Notes: a model not told the origin generated them from the letters alone. Numbered from the stretch's first letter, positions 1 to 9,448 are shown. The stretch is 64,000 nucleotides of DNA from Alcanivorax limicola (GCF_019931215.1 NZ_JAIOUB010000003.1:372001-436000), one strand, 5' to 3'. A program made the numbers and translations.

Positions 1-148
1 TGAGTTCGACGACAGCGTCTTCGTCCAGCTGGCTCAGCACTTGTTCCTTCAGGTGACCGACGACGCCGGACATGACCGTCAGGGTTTCTTCCACTTGTTC
101 CAGGGTAGTGAGCAGGTCTTCCGCATCCAGTTCCAGGTGGTCGCTCAT
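1..148 (-). CDS. Conserved hypothetical protein, N-terminal part only
   Basis: An open frame on the minus strand starts with ATG at 148 and runs off the left edge. It has a good AGGAG ribosome-binding site about seven bases upstream. The visible 49 residues are acidic and predicted helical (start MSDHLELDAEDLLTTLEQ) with no recognisable motif. It lies downstream of nrdB in the same direction but behind a terminator-like hairpin, so it is probably a separate unit. No function is assigned. The start is fairly sure; identity is unknown. Confidence 0.6.
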   Translation of the reverse strand, partial: MSDHLELDAEDLLTTLEQVEETLTVMSGVVGHLKEQVLSQLDEDAVVEL

Positions 149-229
149 CAGAGGCTCCTGTCGGGCTATTCAGCCCTGTCAGTGGCTTTATAAGGGCGGT
201 CTTGTTGCTGACTACATCACCATACTACA

Positions 230-257
230 AAAAGAGGCGCCGTTTGGCGCCTCTTTT
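230..257 (-). terminator. Rho-independent terminator after nrdB
   Basis: A perfect 12-bp inverted repeat (AAAAGAGGCGCC / GGCGCCTCTTTT) with a four-base loop lies just past the nrdB stop. Read on the minus strand it ends in a run of five T. It should end the nrdAB transcript; the short T run on the other side could make it weakly bidirectional. Confidence 0.8.
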
Positions 258-266
258 CTTGCTCGT

Positions 267-1583
267 TTACCAGCTCAGCGAACCGCCTGTCTGATATTCG
301 ATCACGCGGGTTTCGAAGAAGTTCTTCTCTTTCCGCAGGTCCATGATTTCGCTCATCCAGGGGAAGGGGTTGTTGACTCCCTTGAACTGCTCCGGGAGAC
401 CCAGCTGGGCCAGACGGCGGTTGGCGATAAACTGAAGGTACTCTTCCATCATTTTCGCGTTCATGCCCAGCACGCCACGGGGCATGGTGTCGCGGGCGTA
501 CTGGATTTCCAGTTCGGTGCCTTCCAGGATCATCTGGGTGGCCTTGTCACGCATCTGGGCGTCCCACAGGTGCGGGTTCTCGATCTTGATCTGGTTGATC
601 ACATCGACGCCAAAATTCACATGCATGGACTCGTCACGCAGGATGTACTGGAACTGTTCTGCTACGCCGGTCATCTTGTTGCGGCGACCCATGGACAGGA
701 TCTGGGTGAAACCGCAGTAGAAGAAAATGCCTTCCAGCACGCAGTAGAACGCAATCAGGTTTTCCAGCAGGGCCTTGTCGGTCTCGACGGTGCCGGTGGT
801 GAATGCCGGATCAGACATTTCCCGGGTGTACTGGATGCCCCACTGGGCCTTCTTGGCGACTGAAGGCAGTTCGCGATACATGTTGAAGATTTCGCCTTCA
901 TCCATGCCCAGCGACTCGATGCAGTACTGGTAGGCGTGCGTATGAATGGCCTCTTCGAACGACTGACGCAGGATGTACTGACGGCACTCCGGGTTGGTGA
1001 TCAGGCGATAGACAGCCAGTACCAGGTTGTTGGCCACCAGCGAATCTGCCGTGGAGAAGAAACCCAGAGAACGCTTGATGATGCGGCGCTCGTCGTCGGT
1101 CAGGCCTTCCGGGTTTTTCCACGTCGCAACATCGGCAGACATGTTCACTTCCTGGGGCATCCAGTGATTGGAGCAGCCATCCAGGTATTTCTGCCAGGCC
1201 CAGTCGTACTTGAAGGGCACCAGCTGGTTCAGGTCCGCACGACAGTTGATCATGCGCTTGTCGTCGACCTGCACCCGGCCGGCAGTCCCTTCCAGTTCGG
1301 CCACACCTTCTTCGACATCCATGTGCTCGACGCTGGCGCGTGCGCGTGCGATGGCGTCGGTTGCCGGCGCGCTGGTTACGGTACCGGTTTGGGCGGCACT
1401 GGCGCCGGCAGGCTGGCTTGTGGCTCCGCGTTGAGCATCATGTTCTGTTCGCGCTGCCGGTGCTGCAGCAGGCGCATACGCCGCTGCTGCTGCAGGCGCT
1501 GCAGGTTCCGGCGCCTCTGTGGGCGCAGGCTGTTGGCGGGCGACCGGGTTCTCTTCCGCATGAAATTCATCCCAGTTCAGCAT
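267..1583 (-). CDS. nrdB: Class Ia ribonucleoside-diphosphate reductase, beta subunit (NrdB)
   Basis: This is the radical-generating R2 subunit of aerobic ribonucleotide reductase; it supplies the tyrosyl radical used by NrdA to make deoxyribonucleotides. The 438 residues contain the expected diiron ligands by alignment to E. coli: Asp180, Glu211, His214, Glu284, Glu318 and His321, with the radical tyrosine at Tyr218 (in EAIHTHAY). The first ~80 residues are low complexity, rich in Ala, Pro and Gln, and absent from E. coli NrdB (376 aa). ATG at 1583 follows AGGAGA. It lies 46 bases downstream of nrdA in the same operon. Identification is secure. Confidence 0.97.
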   Translation of the reverse strand: MLNWDEFHAEENPVARQQPAPTEAPEPAAPAAAAAYAPAAAPAARTEHDAQRGATSQPAGASAAQTGTVTSAPATDAIARARASVEHMDVEEGVAELEGTAGRVQVDDKRMINCRADLNQLVPFKYDWAWQKYLDGCSNHWMPQEVNMSADVATWKNPEGLTDDERRIIKRSLGFFSTADSLVANNLVLAVYRLITNPECRQYILRQSFEEAIHTHAYQYCIESLGMDEGEIFNMYRELPSVAKKAQWGIQYTREMSDPAFTTGTVETDKALLENLIAFYCVLEGIFFYCGFTQILSMGRRNKMTGVAEQFQYILRDESMHVNFGVDVINQIKIENPHLWDAQMRDKATQMILEGTELEIQYARDTMPRGVLGMNAKMMEEYLQFIANRRLAQLGLPEQFKGVNNPFPWMSEIMDLRKEKNFFETRVIEYQTGGSLSW

Positions 1584-1629
1584 TCAATCTCTCCTAAGTT
1601 CGCATTCTTTCAAAAGGTGCACAAATCAA

Positions 1630-4524
1630 TTACTGGCACGCTTCGCAGTCCGGATCATCCAGGGAGCAGGCCTGGGGCACATCCGCTGCCTGTTCAAAGC
1701 TGGCGGTGTCTGCCGGGGCTGCCGACGATACGCTGTTGAGGCGGCCGTCACTGATGGTCGATTTTTCCGATGTCGTGGCACCGATGGCGCGCAGGTAATA
1801 GGTGGTTTTCAGGCCACTGAGCCATGCCATCTTGTAGGTCACATCCAGCTTCTTGCCGTTGGCCTGGGCGATATACAGGTTCAGCGACTGCGCCTGGTCA
1901 ATCCACTTCTGACGGCGGCTGGCGGCTTCCACCAGCCAGCGCGGCTCGACTTCGAACGCGGTGCGGTAGATTTCCTTCAGGTCTGCCGGGACGCGGTCAA
2001 TCGGCAGCACGGAACCGTCGTAGTACTTCAGGTCGTTGACCATGACGTTGTCCCACAGACCGCGTGCCTTGAGATCGTTGACCAGGAACGGATTCACCAC
2101 GGTGAACTCGCCGGACAGGTTCGATTTCACGTACAGGTTCTGATACGTGGGCTCGATGGACTGTGAAACCCCGGTAATGTTGGCAATGGTTGCCGTGGGG
2201 GCAATGGCCATCACGTTGGAGTTGCGCATGCCCATGGTGCGCACCTGATCACGCAGGCTGTTCCAGTCCAGGGTCTGGTTGCGATCAACCATCAGGTACT
2301 TCTCGTTGCCGCGTTCGCGCGCCAGAATCTCGATGGAGTCGATCGGCAGAATGCCCTGGCTCCAGAGAGAGCCCTCGAAGGTGGCATAGCTGCCACGTTC
2401 TTTCGCCAGCTCGCTGGAGGCCTTGATGGCAAAGTAGCTCACCGCTTCCATGGAGGTGTCTGCGAATGCCACGGCTTGCGGTGAGGCATAAGCGATCTTC
2501 TGCATGTACAGCGCGTCCTGGAAGCCCATGATGCCCAGGCCCACCGGACGATGCTTCAGGTTTGAATTACGCGCCTGGGGCACGCTGTAGTAATTGATAT
2601 CAATCACGTTATCCAGCATGCGCACCGCGGTGCGTACCGTCTGCTCCAGCTTGACCAGATCCAGGCCACCTTCGTTGAGGTGGTGGGTGAGGTTGATGGA
2701 GCCGAGGTTGCATACGGCAATCTCGTCCTTGTTGGTGTTCAGGGTGATCTCGGTGCACAGGTTGGAGGAATGCACCACACCTGTGTGCTGCTGCGGGCTG
2801 CGCAGGTTGCACGGATCCTTGAAGGTGAACCACGGGTGGCCTGTCTCGAACAGCATGGACAGCATCTTGCGCCACAGGTTGACCGCCGGGATGCGCTTGA
2901 ACAGCTTCATGCGACCGTCGCGGGTCATGGCTTCGTATTCGAGGTATTGCTTCTCGAAAGCCTGGCCATAGAGGTCATGCAGGTCCGGCACGTCGTTGGG
3001 CGAGAACAGCGTCCATTCCTGCTCTTCGATCACACGCTTCATGAACAGATCCGGAATCCAGTTGGCGGTGTTCATGTCGTGGGTGCGGCGACGGTCATCA
3101 CCGGTGTTCTTGCGCAGCTCGACGAATTCCTCGATGTCCAGGTGCCAGGTTTCCAGGTAGGCGCAGACAGCGCCCTTGCGCTTGCCGCCCTGGTTTACCG
3201 CTACGGCGGTATCGTTGACCACCTTCAGGAAGGGCACGACACCCTGGCTCTTGCCATTGGTGCCCTTGATGTAGGCGCCCAGTGCACGTACCGGGGTCCA
3301 GTCGTTGCCCAGGCCGCCCGCAAACTTGGACAGCATGGCGTTATCCTGGATGGCGCCATAAATGCCGTGCAGGTCATCGGGCACGGTGGTCAGGTAGCAG
3401 CTGGAGAGCTGCGGGCGCAGGGTGCCGGCATTGAACAGGGTCGGCGTAGAGCTCATGTAATCAAAGCTGGAGAGCAGATCATAGAACTCGATGGCTCGTG
3501 CTTCGCGGTCATCTTCGCGCACTGCCAGGCCCATGGCGACGCGCATGAAGAAGCACTGCGGCAGCTCGAAGCGGGTATCCCGGCTGTGGATGAAGTAGCG
3601 GTCGTACAGCGTCTGCAGGCCGAGATAGGTGAACTGCATGTCGCGCTCGCCTTTCAGGGCCGCGCCGATGCGATCCAGATCAAAACGGGCCAGCTCCGGG
3701 TCGATCAGTTCCAGCTCGATGCCACGATGCACATACGCCTTGAAAGCGTCGCTGTAGAGCGCTTCCATCTCGTGCTGGTCGGCCAGTTTTGCCACACCCA
3801 GAAACTGCAGGGCTTCGGCGCGCAGGCTGTCCATCAGAAGACGCGCGGTCACCTGGGAGTAATTCGGTTCCTGCTCGATCAGGGTACGGGCGGTCATCAC
3901 CATGGAGGTGTTGACGTCGTGAATCGACACGCCGTCGTACAGGTTCTTGACGGTCTCGTTGATGATCTTGCTGGCGTCCACATCTTCCAGGCCGGCGCAG
4001 GCTTCCACCACCAGGCCTTCCAGACGCGCCATATCCAGCGGTGCCTCGGTGCCGTCGTCATGCTTGACAGTAATGGCCGGGTGCTGGCTTTCGCTGGCTG
4101 ATGTCTTGATGTTGGCTTTTTCGGCGCGCTTGCGGCTCTGCTCTTCGCGGTAGAGCACGTAGGCACGGGCAATCTTCTGCTCGCCATTACGCATCAGGGC
4201 CAGCTCGACCTGGTCCTGAATCTCTTCGATATGGATGGTGCCGCCGGACGCCAGGCGGCGACGGAAGGTGGCGCTGACCTGCTCGGTCAGACGCGCCACG
4301 GTTTCATGGATGCGCGAGGACGCAGCGGCTGTGCCACCCTCGACGGCCAGAAACGCTTTGGTGATGGCGACGGTGATCTTGTCGTCGGTATAGGGCACGA
4401 CTTTGCCGTTGCGCTTGATGACGCGCAGCTGACCCGGGGCGGTGGTGCTCAGGGCATCGTCACTGGCGTTATCACCGGGGGTCTGGCTGGCGGCGGCTGG
4501 TTGGTGTTGAGTATCCGTCTGCAT
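1630..4524 (-). CDS. nrdA: Class Ia ribonucleoside-diphosphate reductase, alpha subunit (NrdA)
   Basis: Catalytic R1 subunit, 964 residues, which reduces ribonucleoside diphosphates with NrdB. Two consecutive ATP-cone-like regions are visible (about residues 33-125 and 150-243), as in Pseudomonas NrdA but unlike E. coli, which has one; the first should carry the ATP/dATP overall-activity switch. Active-site residues match: Cys376 and Cys605 (redox pair), Asn588, Cys590 (thiyl radical) and Glu592. The C-terminal CEAC (Cys960/Cys963) is the shuttle pair for thioredoxin or glutaredoxin. ATG at 4524 has a GGAG upstream. First gene of nrdAB; the upstream region carries NrdR-like boxes. Confidence 0.97.
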   Translation of the reverse strand: MQTDTQHQPAAASQTPGDNASDDALSTTAPGQLRVIKRNGKVVPYTDDKITVAITKAFLAVEGGTAAASSRIHETVARLTEQVSATFRRRLASGGTIHIEEIQDQVELALMRNGEQKIARAYVLYREEQSRKRAEKANIKTSASESQHPAITVKHDDGTEAPLDMARLEGLVVEACAGLEDVDASKIINETVKNLYDGVSIHDVNTSMVMTARTLIEQEPNYSQVTARLLMDSLRAEALQFLGVAKLADQHEMEALYSDAFKAYVHRGIELELIDPELARFDLDRIGAALKGERDMQFTYLGLQTLYDRYFIHSRDTRFELPQCFFMRVAMGLAVREDDREARAIEFYDLLSSFDYMSSTPTLFNAGTLRPQLSSCYLTTVPDDLHGIYGAIQDNAMLSKFAGGLGNDWTPVRALGAYIKGTNGKSQGVVPFLKVVNDTAVAVNQGGKRKGAVCAYLETWHLDIEEFVELRKNTGDDRRRTHDMNTANWIPDLFMKRVIEEQEWTLFSPNDVPDLHDLYGQAFEKQYLEYEAMTRDGRMKLFKRIPAVNLWRKMLSMLFETGHPWFTFKDPCNLRSPQQHTGVVHSSNLCTEITLNTNKDEIAVCNLGSINLTHHLNEGGLDLVKLEQTVRTAVRMLDNVIDINYYSVPQARNSNLKHRPVGLGIMGFQDALYMQKIAYASPQAVAFADTSMEAVSYFAIKASSELAKERGSYATFEGSLWSQGILPIDSIEILARERGNEKYLMVDRNQTLDWNSLRDQVRTMGMRNSNVMAIAPTATIANITGVSQSIEPTYQNLYVKSNLSGEFTVVNPFLVNDLKARGLWDNVMVNDLKYYDGSVLPIDRVPADLKEIYRTAFEVEPRWLVEAASRRQKWIDQAQSLNLYIAQANGKKLDVTYKMAWLSGLKTTYYLRAIGATTSEKSTISDGRLNSVSSAAPADTASFEQAADVPQACSLDDPDCEACQ

Positions 4525-4647
4525 GGTGGCCTGCTCTCCGTTGTCTCTGTCTGTTTCTCTAGTTGTTGTCCCGGGCCGCCTCCCGAGGGGGGTGGGTTGA
4601 CGGGGCCGGGTGTTGCTGTATCAGGTTCGGATATGGTCCGGCAGCCA

Positions 4648-4663
4648 ACACAAGATGTAGTGG
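4648..4663 (-). promoter_or_regulatory. NrdR-like box, nrdA-proximal
   Basis: ACACAAGATGTAGTGG matches 13 of 16 positions of the NrdR consensus ACACWATATATWGTGT. It lies about 125 bases upstream of the nrdA start. No second box sits at the usual three-turn spacing, so it may work with the more distant boxes or be a weaker site. Confidence 0.5.
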
Positions 4664-4863
4664 TGCGCGTGATCCTGTGATGTCCGGCCTTCCGGAGACC
4701 CCTGCCGGGGCAGTCCGGGTCCGCTGACCGGAACGGCATGTGCCCCCTTTGCGGTGCACTGACGTGGTGTTTGCCCGGTCTGTTGTGTGTCGTCTTGCGA
4801 TGTGCTGGCACTGTTCCGGTGCCGTTCCCGCACTACTGTCTAGGCTGTTGGAAATGCTGCAAA

Positions 4864-4910
4864 ACCCAATATGTAGGGTTTGCTGGTGCAATCAACACAA
4901 GTTATAGCGG
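4864..4910 (-). promoter_or_regulatory. Paired NrdR boxes overlapping a possible nrdA promoter
   Basis: Two NrdR-like 16-mers start at 4864 (ACCCAATATGTAGGGT, 13 of 16) and 4895 (ACACAAGTTATAGCGG, 12 of 16). They are 31 bases apart, the three-helical-turn spacing described for functional NrdR operators. The second covers a possible minus-strand -10 (TATAAC, 4906-4901) with a -35-like TTGCAA at 4927-4922. That promoter spacing (15-16) is short, so promoter assignment is tentative. If real, the nrdA leader is about 370 bases. Confidence 0.55.
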
Positions 4911-4936
4911 TTGGCCTCGTATTGCAAGAGTTTGCC

Positions 4937-5006
4937 GGTGGACAAGTCTGTGGAAAAAATGTGTGTTTCCGGTGGGTGTCTCTGCGGCGAGCGTTGCGGT
5001 GGATAA
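4937..5006. promoter_or_regulatory. DnaA-box-like sites
   Basis: GGTGGATAA at 4998-5006 is the complement of a DnaA box (TTATCCACA) with one mismatch. GGTGGACAA (4937-4945) and TGTGGAAAA (4949-4957) are weaker matches. DnaA is known to bind the E. coli nrdAB promoter, so sites here are plausible, but short motifs occur by chance. Confidence 0.35.
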
Positions 5007-5087
5007 GGGTGATCGGGAGTCCGATCCGGAAGGGGCTGGCGGGCCGTCAGTGCGGGCTGGAGACCGGGGCTGGCCGTCGGCAGGGAA

Positions 5088-5103
5088 ACACCATATATTG
5101 TGT
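5088..5103 (+). promoter_or_regulatory. Strong NrdR-like box on the response-regulator side
   Basis: ACACCATATATTGTGT matches 15 of 16 positions of the NrdR consensus, the best hit in the region. It lies 211 bases upstream of the response-regulator start and over 560 bases from nrdA. A weaker palindromic echo (GACCGTATATCGAC, 5112-5125) follows about 23 bases later. It may regulate the two-component operon or act at a distance on nrdA. Confidence 0.5.
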
Positions 5104-5313
5104 TGGTTACAGACCGTATATCGACGGTTGTCGCCCGGTGCCTTACTGTGACGGCCTGCGGTGTTACTGGCGAGGCAATGTTTTTCCCGGTAAGCCGGTG
5201 TATCAGTGTTGCCGCAGAAGTAACGGATGCGTATAACTTGTGTATGCGGGCCCGGTGGGGGTCCGTATTCCGGGAAGACTAAACGAGCACGATAAAAACA
5301 GGAACAGCACGGA

Positions 5314-6036
5314 ATGAGCTCAGTGCAGGACAATCCCCCGCGAATCTTGATAGTAGAAGACGATGAGCGCCTCGCGACCCTGACCCGCGAATACCTGGAA
5401 AGTAATGGTATGGACGTCACGGTAGTGAATGATGGCGAGGAAGCAGTCCGTCGTATCCGTGCTGATCAGCCGGATCTGGTGGTACTGGATCTGATGCTGC
5501 CCGGTGCTGATGGTCTGACAGTCTGCCGCGAAGTACGGCCGGCCTTCCGCAACCCGATTCTGATGCTGACCGCCCGCACGGATGACATGGATCAGGTGCT
5601 GGGTCTTGAGATGGGCGCGGACGACTATGTCGCCAAGCCGGTCAAGCCCCGGGTGCTGCTGGCACGTATTCGTGCCCTGTTACGCCGTGTCGAGACAGAG
5701 CACGAGCGGGACCAGCCGCAGATGCGCCTGGAGTTTGGCAATCTGGTGATCGACAACTCTGCGCGCGAAGTGGTGCTGGAAGGCAAGTCCGTGGACCTCA
5801 CCAGTGCCGAATATGATCTGCTCTGGTTGCTGGCTTCCAATGCCGGCAATGTGCTGTCCCGGGAAACCATTTTCGAGAAGCTGCGTGGCATCCAGTATGA
5901 CGGCCAGGATCGCTCCATCGATGTGCGCATTTCCCGTATTCGCCCCAAGGTGGGTGATGACCCGGACAATCCGCGCCGCATCAAGACAGTTCGCTCCAAA
6001 GGGTATCTGTTCGTCAAGGAGGTGGGCCCGGTCTGA
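5314..6036 (+). CDS. OmpR/PhoB-family response regulator (RstA-like)
   Basis: A 240-residue two-component response regulator. The receiver domain (residues 10-125) has the acidic pair Glu15/Asp16, phospho-acceptor Asp59, switch Thr86 and Lys108. The C-terminal winged-helix DNA-binding domain (about 140-235) ends with the typical RTVRSKGYLF. The sensor kinase follows 21 bases later. Pseudomonas has the same pair next to nrdAB; E. coli RstA/RstB is the nearest named relative I recognise. ATG at 5314 is preceded by a weak AGGA. Target genes are unknown; the NrdR-like boxes upstream make a link to nucleotide metabolism possible but unproven. Confidence 0.88.
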   Translation: MSSVQDNPPRILIVEDDERLATLTREYLESNGMDVTVVNDGEEAVRRIRADQPDLVVLDLMLPGADGLTVCREVRPAFRNPILMLTARTDDMDQVLGLEMGADDYVAKPVKPRVLLARIRALLRRVETEHERDQPQMRLEFGNLVIDNSAREVVLEGKSVDLTSAEYDLLWLLASNAGNVLSRETIFEKLRGIQYDGQDRSIDVRISRIRPKVGDDPDNPRRIKTVRSKGYLFVKEVGPV

Positions 6037-6057
6037 TTCGGCGCCCACCTTTCCCCT

Positions 6058-7686
6058 TTGAACAGCATCTTTCTGCGCATTTATGCCGGCATGCTCCTGG
6101 CTGTGTTACTGGTCGGGGCGTTTTCCTATGGCATGGTGCAGCTGATCAATGGCTATCGTTCCGATATCTACCGCGAAAGCATGGCCCACGGCACCTTCTA
6201 TCTCATGGCGCGCGGTTTGCAGCGCCAGGATTCCGATGAGGGCCGGGAGGCGCGCAGATTACTGCTGAGCCGCTTGCTGGGTGCCGAGATCGAGCTGCAC
6301 GAGGAAGGGGAACTGGCGCTGACCTACCGCGAGCGGCTGGAGCTGGAGCAGGGCCTGGTGGTCATGCGCCTGAACCAGACAGAATCCTTCGCCGACATCT
6401 TCTATCAGTTGCCCGATGAAGACCGCTATATCCGCACCCGCATGGACAAGGTCTCCGAGCAGCAGGCCCGCGCCACCGCGTTGTTGTTGCTGGATGAGCT
6501 GGCGCAATATCCGCTGTCCGAATGGGATGCCGAATTTGCCCGAATCCAGGAGCGTTTTGGCTACCCGCTGGCGCGTGTCCCCAAGGAAGCCCTGTCACTG
6601 GATGCCGAGCAGCGCCAACGCCTGACTCGACGCGAAGTGGTGCTGGTGCTGGACGAGGGCGCCAGCCGCTCGCGCTCATCGGTGATGGTCTATGCGCCCA
6701 TCGGCAATACCGGCGAGGTGCTGGTGCTGGGGCCGCTGGCGCTGTTCGACTGGATGCCGCTGGAAATGTCGGTGCTGGTCGGGGTGCTGGGCCTCAGCGC
6801 CATGGGTTTTGCGACCTATCTGCTGGTGCGTCCGTTGCAGACCCGGCTGCGCAAGCTGGATGGCGCGGTGCGGCAGCTGGGCACCGGTGATCTGGACGCC
6901 CGGGCAGATGTCAGCGGCCAGGATGCCATTGGCCAGCTGGGGCTGACCTTCAACGGCATGACCGAACATATTCGCCGGTTGATCGAGTCCCAGCGGGAAA
7001 TGACCCGCGCTGTTTCCCACGAGTTACGCACCCCGGTGGCGCGTCTGCGCTTCGGCCTGGAGATGCTGGCCGACTGCGATGACAGTGATGAGCGCCGCCA
7101 GAAACTGGACGAGCTGGATCTGGATATCGAGCAGCTGGATCAGCTGATCGACGAGATTCTGACGTTTGCCCGGCTGGAAGAGGGCACCCCGGCGATTGAA
7201 TTCAAACCGGTGGATATGGCCGAGCTGTTCGGGCAGATCTGCCGCGAGATAGAACCGATCAGTGGTGACTTGCGCGTGTTTGATGCCACCGACTGGTCTG
7301 TGGTGCGGCCGGATCAACGGCAGGCGGAGGGGGAAAGCCGCTACCTGCATCGCATTTTGCAGAACCTTGTCACCAATGCCCTGCGTTATGCCCGTCAGGA
7401 GATTTCACTGCGCTACAGCGTGGTGGGCGGCATGGCCGTGATGGAAGTGTCGGACGACGGTCCGGGCATTCCCGAGTCGGAACGCGAGCGCATCTTCAAA
7501 CCCTTTGCCCGGCTGGACAAGAGCCGCCACCGCGCCAGCGGGGGTTACGGGCTGGGCTTGTCCATTGTCCAGCGTATTGTCGAGTGGCATGGTGGCCATA
7601 TCGATGTCAGCCAGAGCGCCGCAGGCGGTGCCTTGTTCCGGGTAAGCTGGCCTCGCCAGCAACGCTCCGGGCACGTGCTCGGCTAA
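6058..7686 (+). CDS. Two-component sensor histidine kinase (RstB-like)
   Basis: Inner-membrane sensor kinase of 542 residues. Transmembrane segments lie at about 7-27 and 236-257 and enclose a ~210-residue periplasmic sensor region. HAMP (257-310), the HisKA dimerisation helix with phospho-accepting His321 (SHELRTPVARL) and an HATPase domain with N box and DDGPGI and GYGLGLS glycine boxes follow. The start is TTG at 6058: the frame is closed by the regulator's own stop at 6034-6036, and the next ATG would cut into the first membrane segment. No strong ribosome site is visible, suggesting coupling to the regulator. The sensed signal cannot be read from the sequence. Confidence 0.88.
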   Translation: MNSIFLRIYAGMLLAVLLVGAFSYGMVQLINGYRSDIYRESMAHGTFYLMARGLQRQDSDEGREARRLLLSRLLGAEIELHEEGELALTYRERLELEQGLVVMRLNQTESFADIFYQLPDEDRYIRTRMDKVSEQQARATALLLLDELAQYPLSEWDAEFARIQERFGYPLARVPKEALSLDAEQRQRLTRREVVLVLDEGASRSRSSVMVYAPIGNTGEVLVLGPLALFDWMPLEMSVLVGVLGLSAMGFATYLLVRPLQTRLRKLDGAVRQLGTGDLDARADVSGQDAIGQLGLTFNGMTEHIRRLIESQREMTRAVSHELRTPVARLRFGLEMLADCDDSDERRQKLDELDLDIEQLDQLIDEILTFARLEEGTPAIEFKPVDMAELFGQICREIEPISGDLRVFDATDWSVVRPDQRQAEGESRYLHRILQNLVTNALRYARQEISLRYSVVGGMAVMEVSDDGPGIPESERERIFKPFARLDKSRHRASGGYGLGLSIVQRIVEWHGGHIDVSQSAAGGALFRVSWPRQQRSGHVLG

Positions 7687-7737
7687 AGCCCCTCGCCCGT
7701 TGTACACCTTGTGAACGGAATCTGTGGAGAGACCGCT

Positions 7738-9228
7738 ATGACCGGATACCTGCTTGCGATTGATCAGGGCACAACCAGTTCCCGCGCCATCGTCTTTGCC
7801 GCCGATGGCTCCGTGCGCGGCCAGGCGCAGAAAGAGTTTGCCCAGCACTATCCTGCCGACGGCTGGGTGGAGCACGACGCCGGTGATATCTGGACTGACA
7901 GCCTGGCGCTGTGCCGCAAGGCCATCAGCAATGCCCATATCGAGGCCAGTGAGCTGGCGGCCATCGGCATTACCAACCAGCGCGAAACCACGGTGTTGTG
8001 GGACCGGGCCACCGGCACGCCTCTGGCGCGAGCCATTGTCTGGCAGGATCGGCGCACTGCCGAGCGCTGCGAGGCATTGCGGGAGGCGGGGCATGAGGCC
8101 ATGGTGCGGGACAAGACGGGCCTGTTGCTGGACCCGTATTTCTCTGCCACCAAGCTGGCCTGGCTGCTGGACAATGTGGATGGCGCCCGGCGACGGGCTG
8201 AGGCAGGGGAGTTGGCGTTTGGCACCATAGACAGCTGGCTGCTGTGGCACCTGACTGGCGGCAAGGTGCATGCCACGGATGCGACCAATGCCTCGCGTAC
8301 CCTGCTGTTCAATATCCACAGCCAACGCTGGGATGATGATCTGTTGGCACTGTTCGATATTCCCGCCGCATTGTTGCCGGAGGTGCGCGACAGCGCCGCG
8401 GATTTTGGCCGGACGGATCCCGCACTGTTTGGCACCCCGGTGCCGGTGGCCGGTATCGCCGGTGACCAACAGGCCGCCCTGATAGGCCAGGCCTGTTTCG
8501 AGCCCGGGATGGTGAAAAGCACCTACGGCACCGGCTGCTTCATGGTGCTGAATACCGGGGACCAGGCGGTGACATCGGAGAACCGTCTGTTGACGACGGT
8601 GGGCTATCGACTGGATGGCAAGACCTGTTATGCCCTGGAGGGCTCGATATTCGTTGCTGGCGCAACCATTCAGTGGCTGCGAGATGGCCTGCGGCTGATC
8701 AGCCATGCCAGCGAAAGTGAAGCGCTGGCACGCAGTGCCGGAGGTGCCAAGGGCGTTTATCTGGTGCCGGCCTTTACCGGTATGGGCGCCCCCTGGTGGG
8801 ACCCCCATGCCCGTGGCGCGCTGCTGGGCCTGACGCGGGACACCGGTATTGCCGAGGTGGTGACTGCAGGTCTGGAAGCCGTGTGCTACCAGAGTCTGGA
8901 TCTGCTGGAGGCGATGATTGCGGACGGCGCCAGCCGGCCCACGGCGTTACGGGTGGATGGCGGCATGGTGGCCAACAACTGGCTGGCGCAGAATCTGGCC
9001 GACATTCTCGGGGTTCGGGTGGACCGCCCGGTGATCACCGAAACAACGGCCCTGGGTGCGGCCTATCTGGCCGGGCTTCAGGTCGGGATATTCAAGGATC
9101 TGGCGGCCATCAGTGATCAGTGGCAGTGCGATCGGGATTTTGCACCGCAACTGGCGGAGCCGGATCGGCAGGCACGGTACCAGGGCTGGCGCGAGGCCGT
9201 ATCCCGGGTATGCAAGGCCGGAGGGTAA
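7738..9228 (+). CDS. glpK: Glycerol kinase
   Basis: FGGY-family kinase of 496 residues that phosphorylates glycerol to sn-glycerol 3-phosphate in the cytoplasm. It starts with the adenosine-binding [12 protein letters not shown] motif (residues 9-20) and has the glycerol-site stretches NQRETT and WQDRRT, and a C-terminal [12 protein letters not shown] segment. ATG at 7738 is chosen over an upstream GTG (7711) because it follows GGAGA and matches family N-termini. No glpF or glpD neighbours are present. It stands alone between the sensor kinase and the cyclases. Confidence 0.95.
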   Translation: MTGYLLAIDQGTTSSRAIVFAADGSVRGQAQKEFAQHYPADGWVEHDAGDIWTDSLALCRKAISNAHIEASELAAIGITNQRETTVLWDRATGTPLARAIVWQDRRTAERCEALREAGHEAMVRDKTGLLLDPYFSATKLAWLLDNVDGARRRAEAGELAFGTIDSWLLWHLTGGKVHATDATNASRTLLFNIHSQRWDDDLLALFDIPAALLPEVRDSAADFGRTDPALFGTPVPVAGIAGDQQAALIGQACFEPGMVKSTYGTGCFMVLNTGDQAVTSENRLLTTVGYRLDGKTCYALEGSIFVAGATIQWLRDGLRLISHASESEALARSAGGAKGVYLVPAFTGMGAPWWDPHARGALLGLTRDTGIAEVVTAGLEAVCYQSLDLLEAMIADGASRPTALRVDGGMVANNWLAQNLADILGVRVDRPVITETTALGAAYLAGLQVGIFKDLAAISDQWQCDRDFAPQLAEPDRQARYQGWREAVSRVCKAGG

Positions 9229-9255
9229 AAAAACAGCAGAAACAGGCTCAAAAGA

Positions 9256-9271
9256 TGTGACATGCATCACG
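9256..9271 (+). promoter_or_regulatory. CRP/Vfr-like binding site
   Basis: TGTGACATGCATCACG matches the CRP half-sites TGTGA-N6-TCACA at 9 of 10 positions. A possible -10 (TAATAC or TACTAT) lies just downstream at 9277-9286. The site sits in the 220-base gap between glpK and the first diguanylate cyclase. It could link cyclase expression to a cAMP-dependent regulator; this is inference. The rest of the gap shows no gene or riboswitch I recognise. Confidence 0.45.
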
Positions 9272-9448
9272 CGCTCTAATACTATCAGGTGAGTTGATGG
9301 CAAAATGTCATCATTTAAGCTGGTTGGGGAAGGCGTGGCGTCTGAAAGGGATGAGGCGTAAAAACGGTTCCGGTAATCGGGCGGGGGGCCTGACCGGGCC
9401 ATCGCGGGCAGTTCCCTCGGGGGAGCGCCCTTTGCGAGAGTAACTGGC

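Larger units (their letters stand above)
4525..5313. other. Divergent control region between nrdA and the two-component genes
   Basis: This 789-base gap has no convincing gene. It separates nrdA (minus) from a response regulator (plus). It contains at least four NrdR-like 16-mers, one near-perfect DnaA box with two weaker ones nearby, and possible promoters in both directions; the main sites are listed separately. The reading frames inside it are cysteine-rich, have no start signals and look like noise. Confidence 0.7.

Noticed and set aside
2680-4101. 473-residue frame antisense to nrdA
   Set aside because: Opposite-strand shadow of a secure gene, typical of GC-rich DNA.
4738-5151. 137-residue cysteine-rich frame in the nrd control region
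   Set aside because: No ribosome site and composition follows the regulatory sequence; it crosses NrdR-like boxes. Treated as noise.
9290-9440. Possible c-di-GMP riboswitch in front of the cyclases
   Set aside because: The stretch is G-rich and could fold, but the conserved GEMM core motifs are missing.
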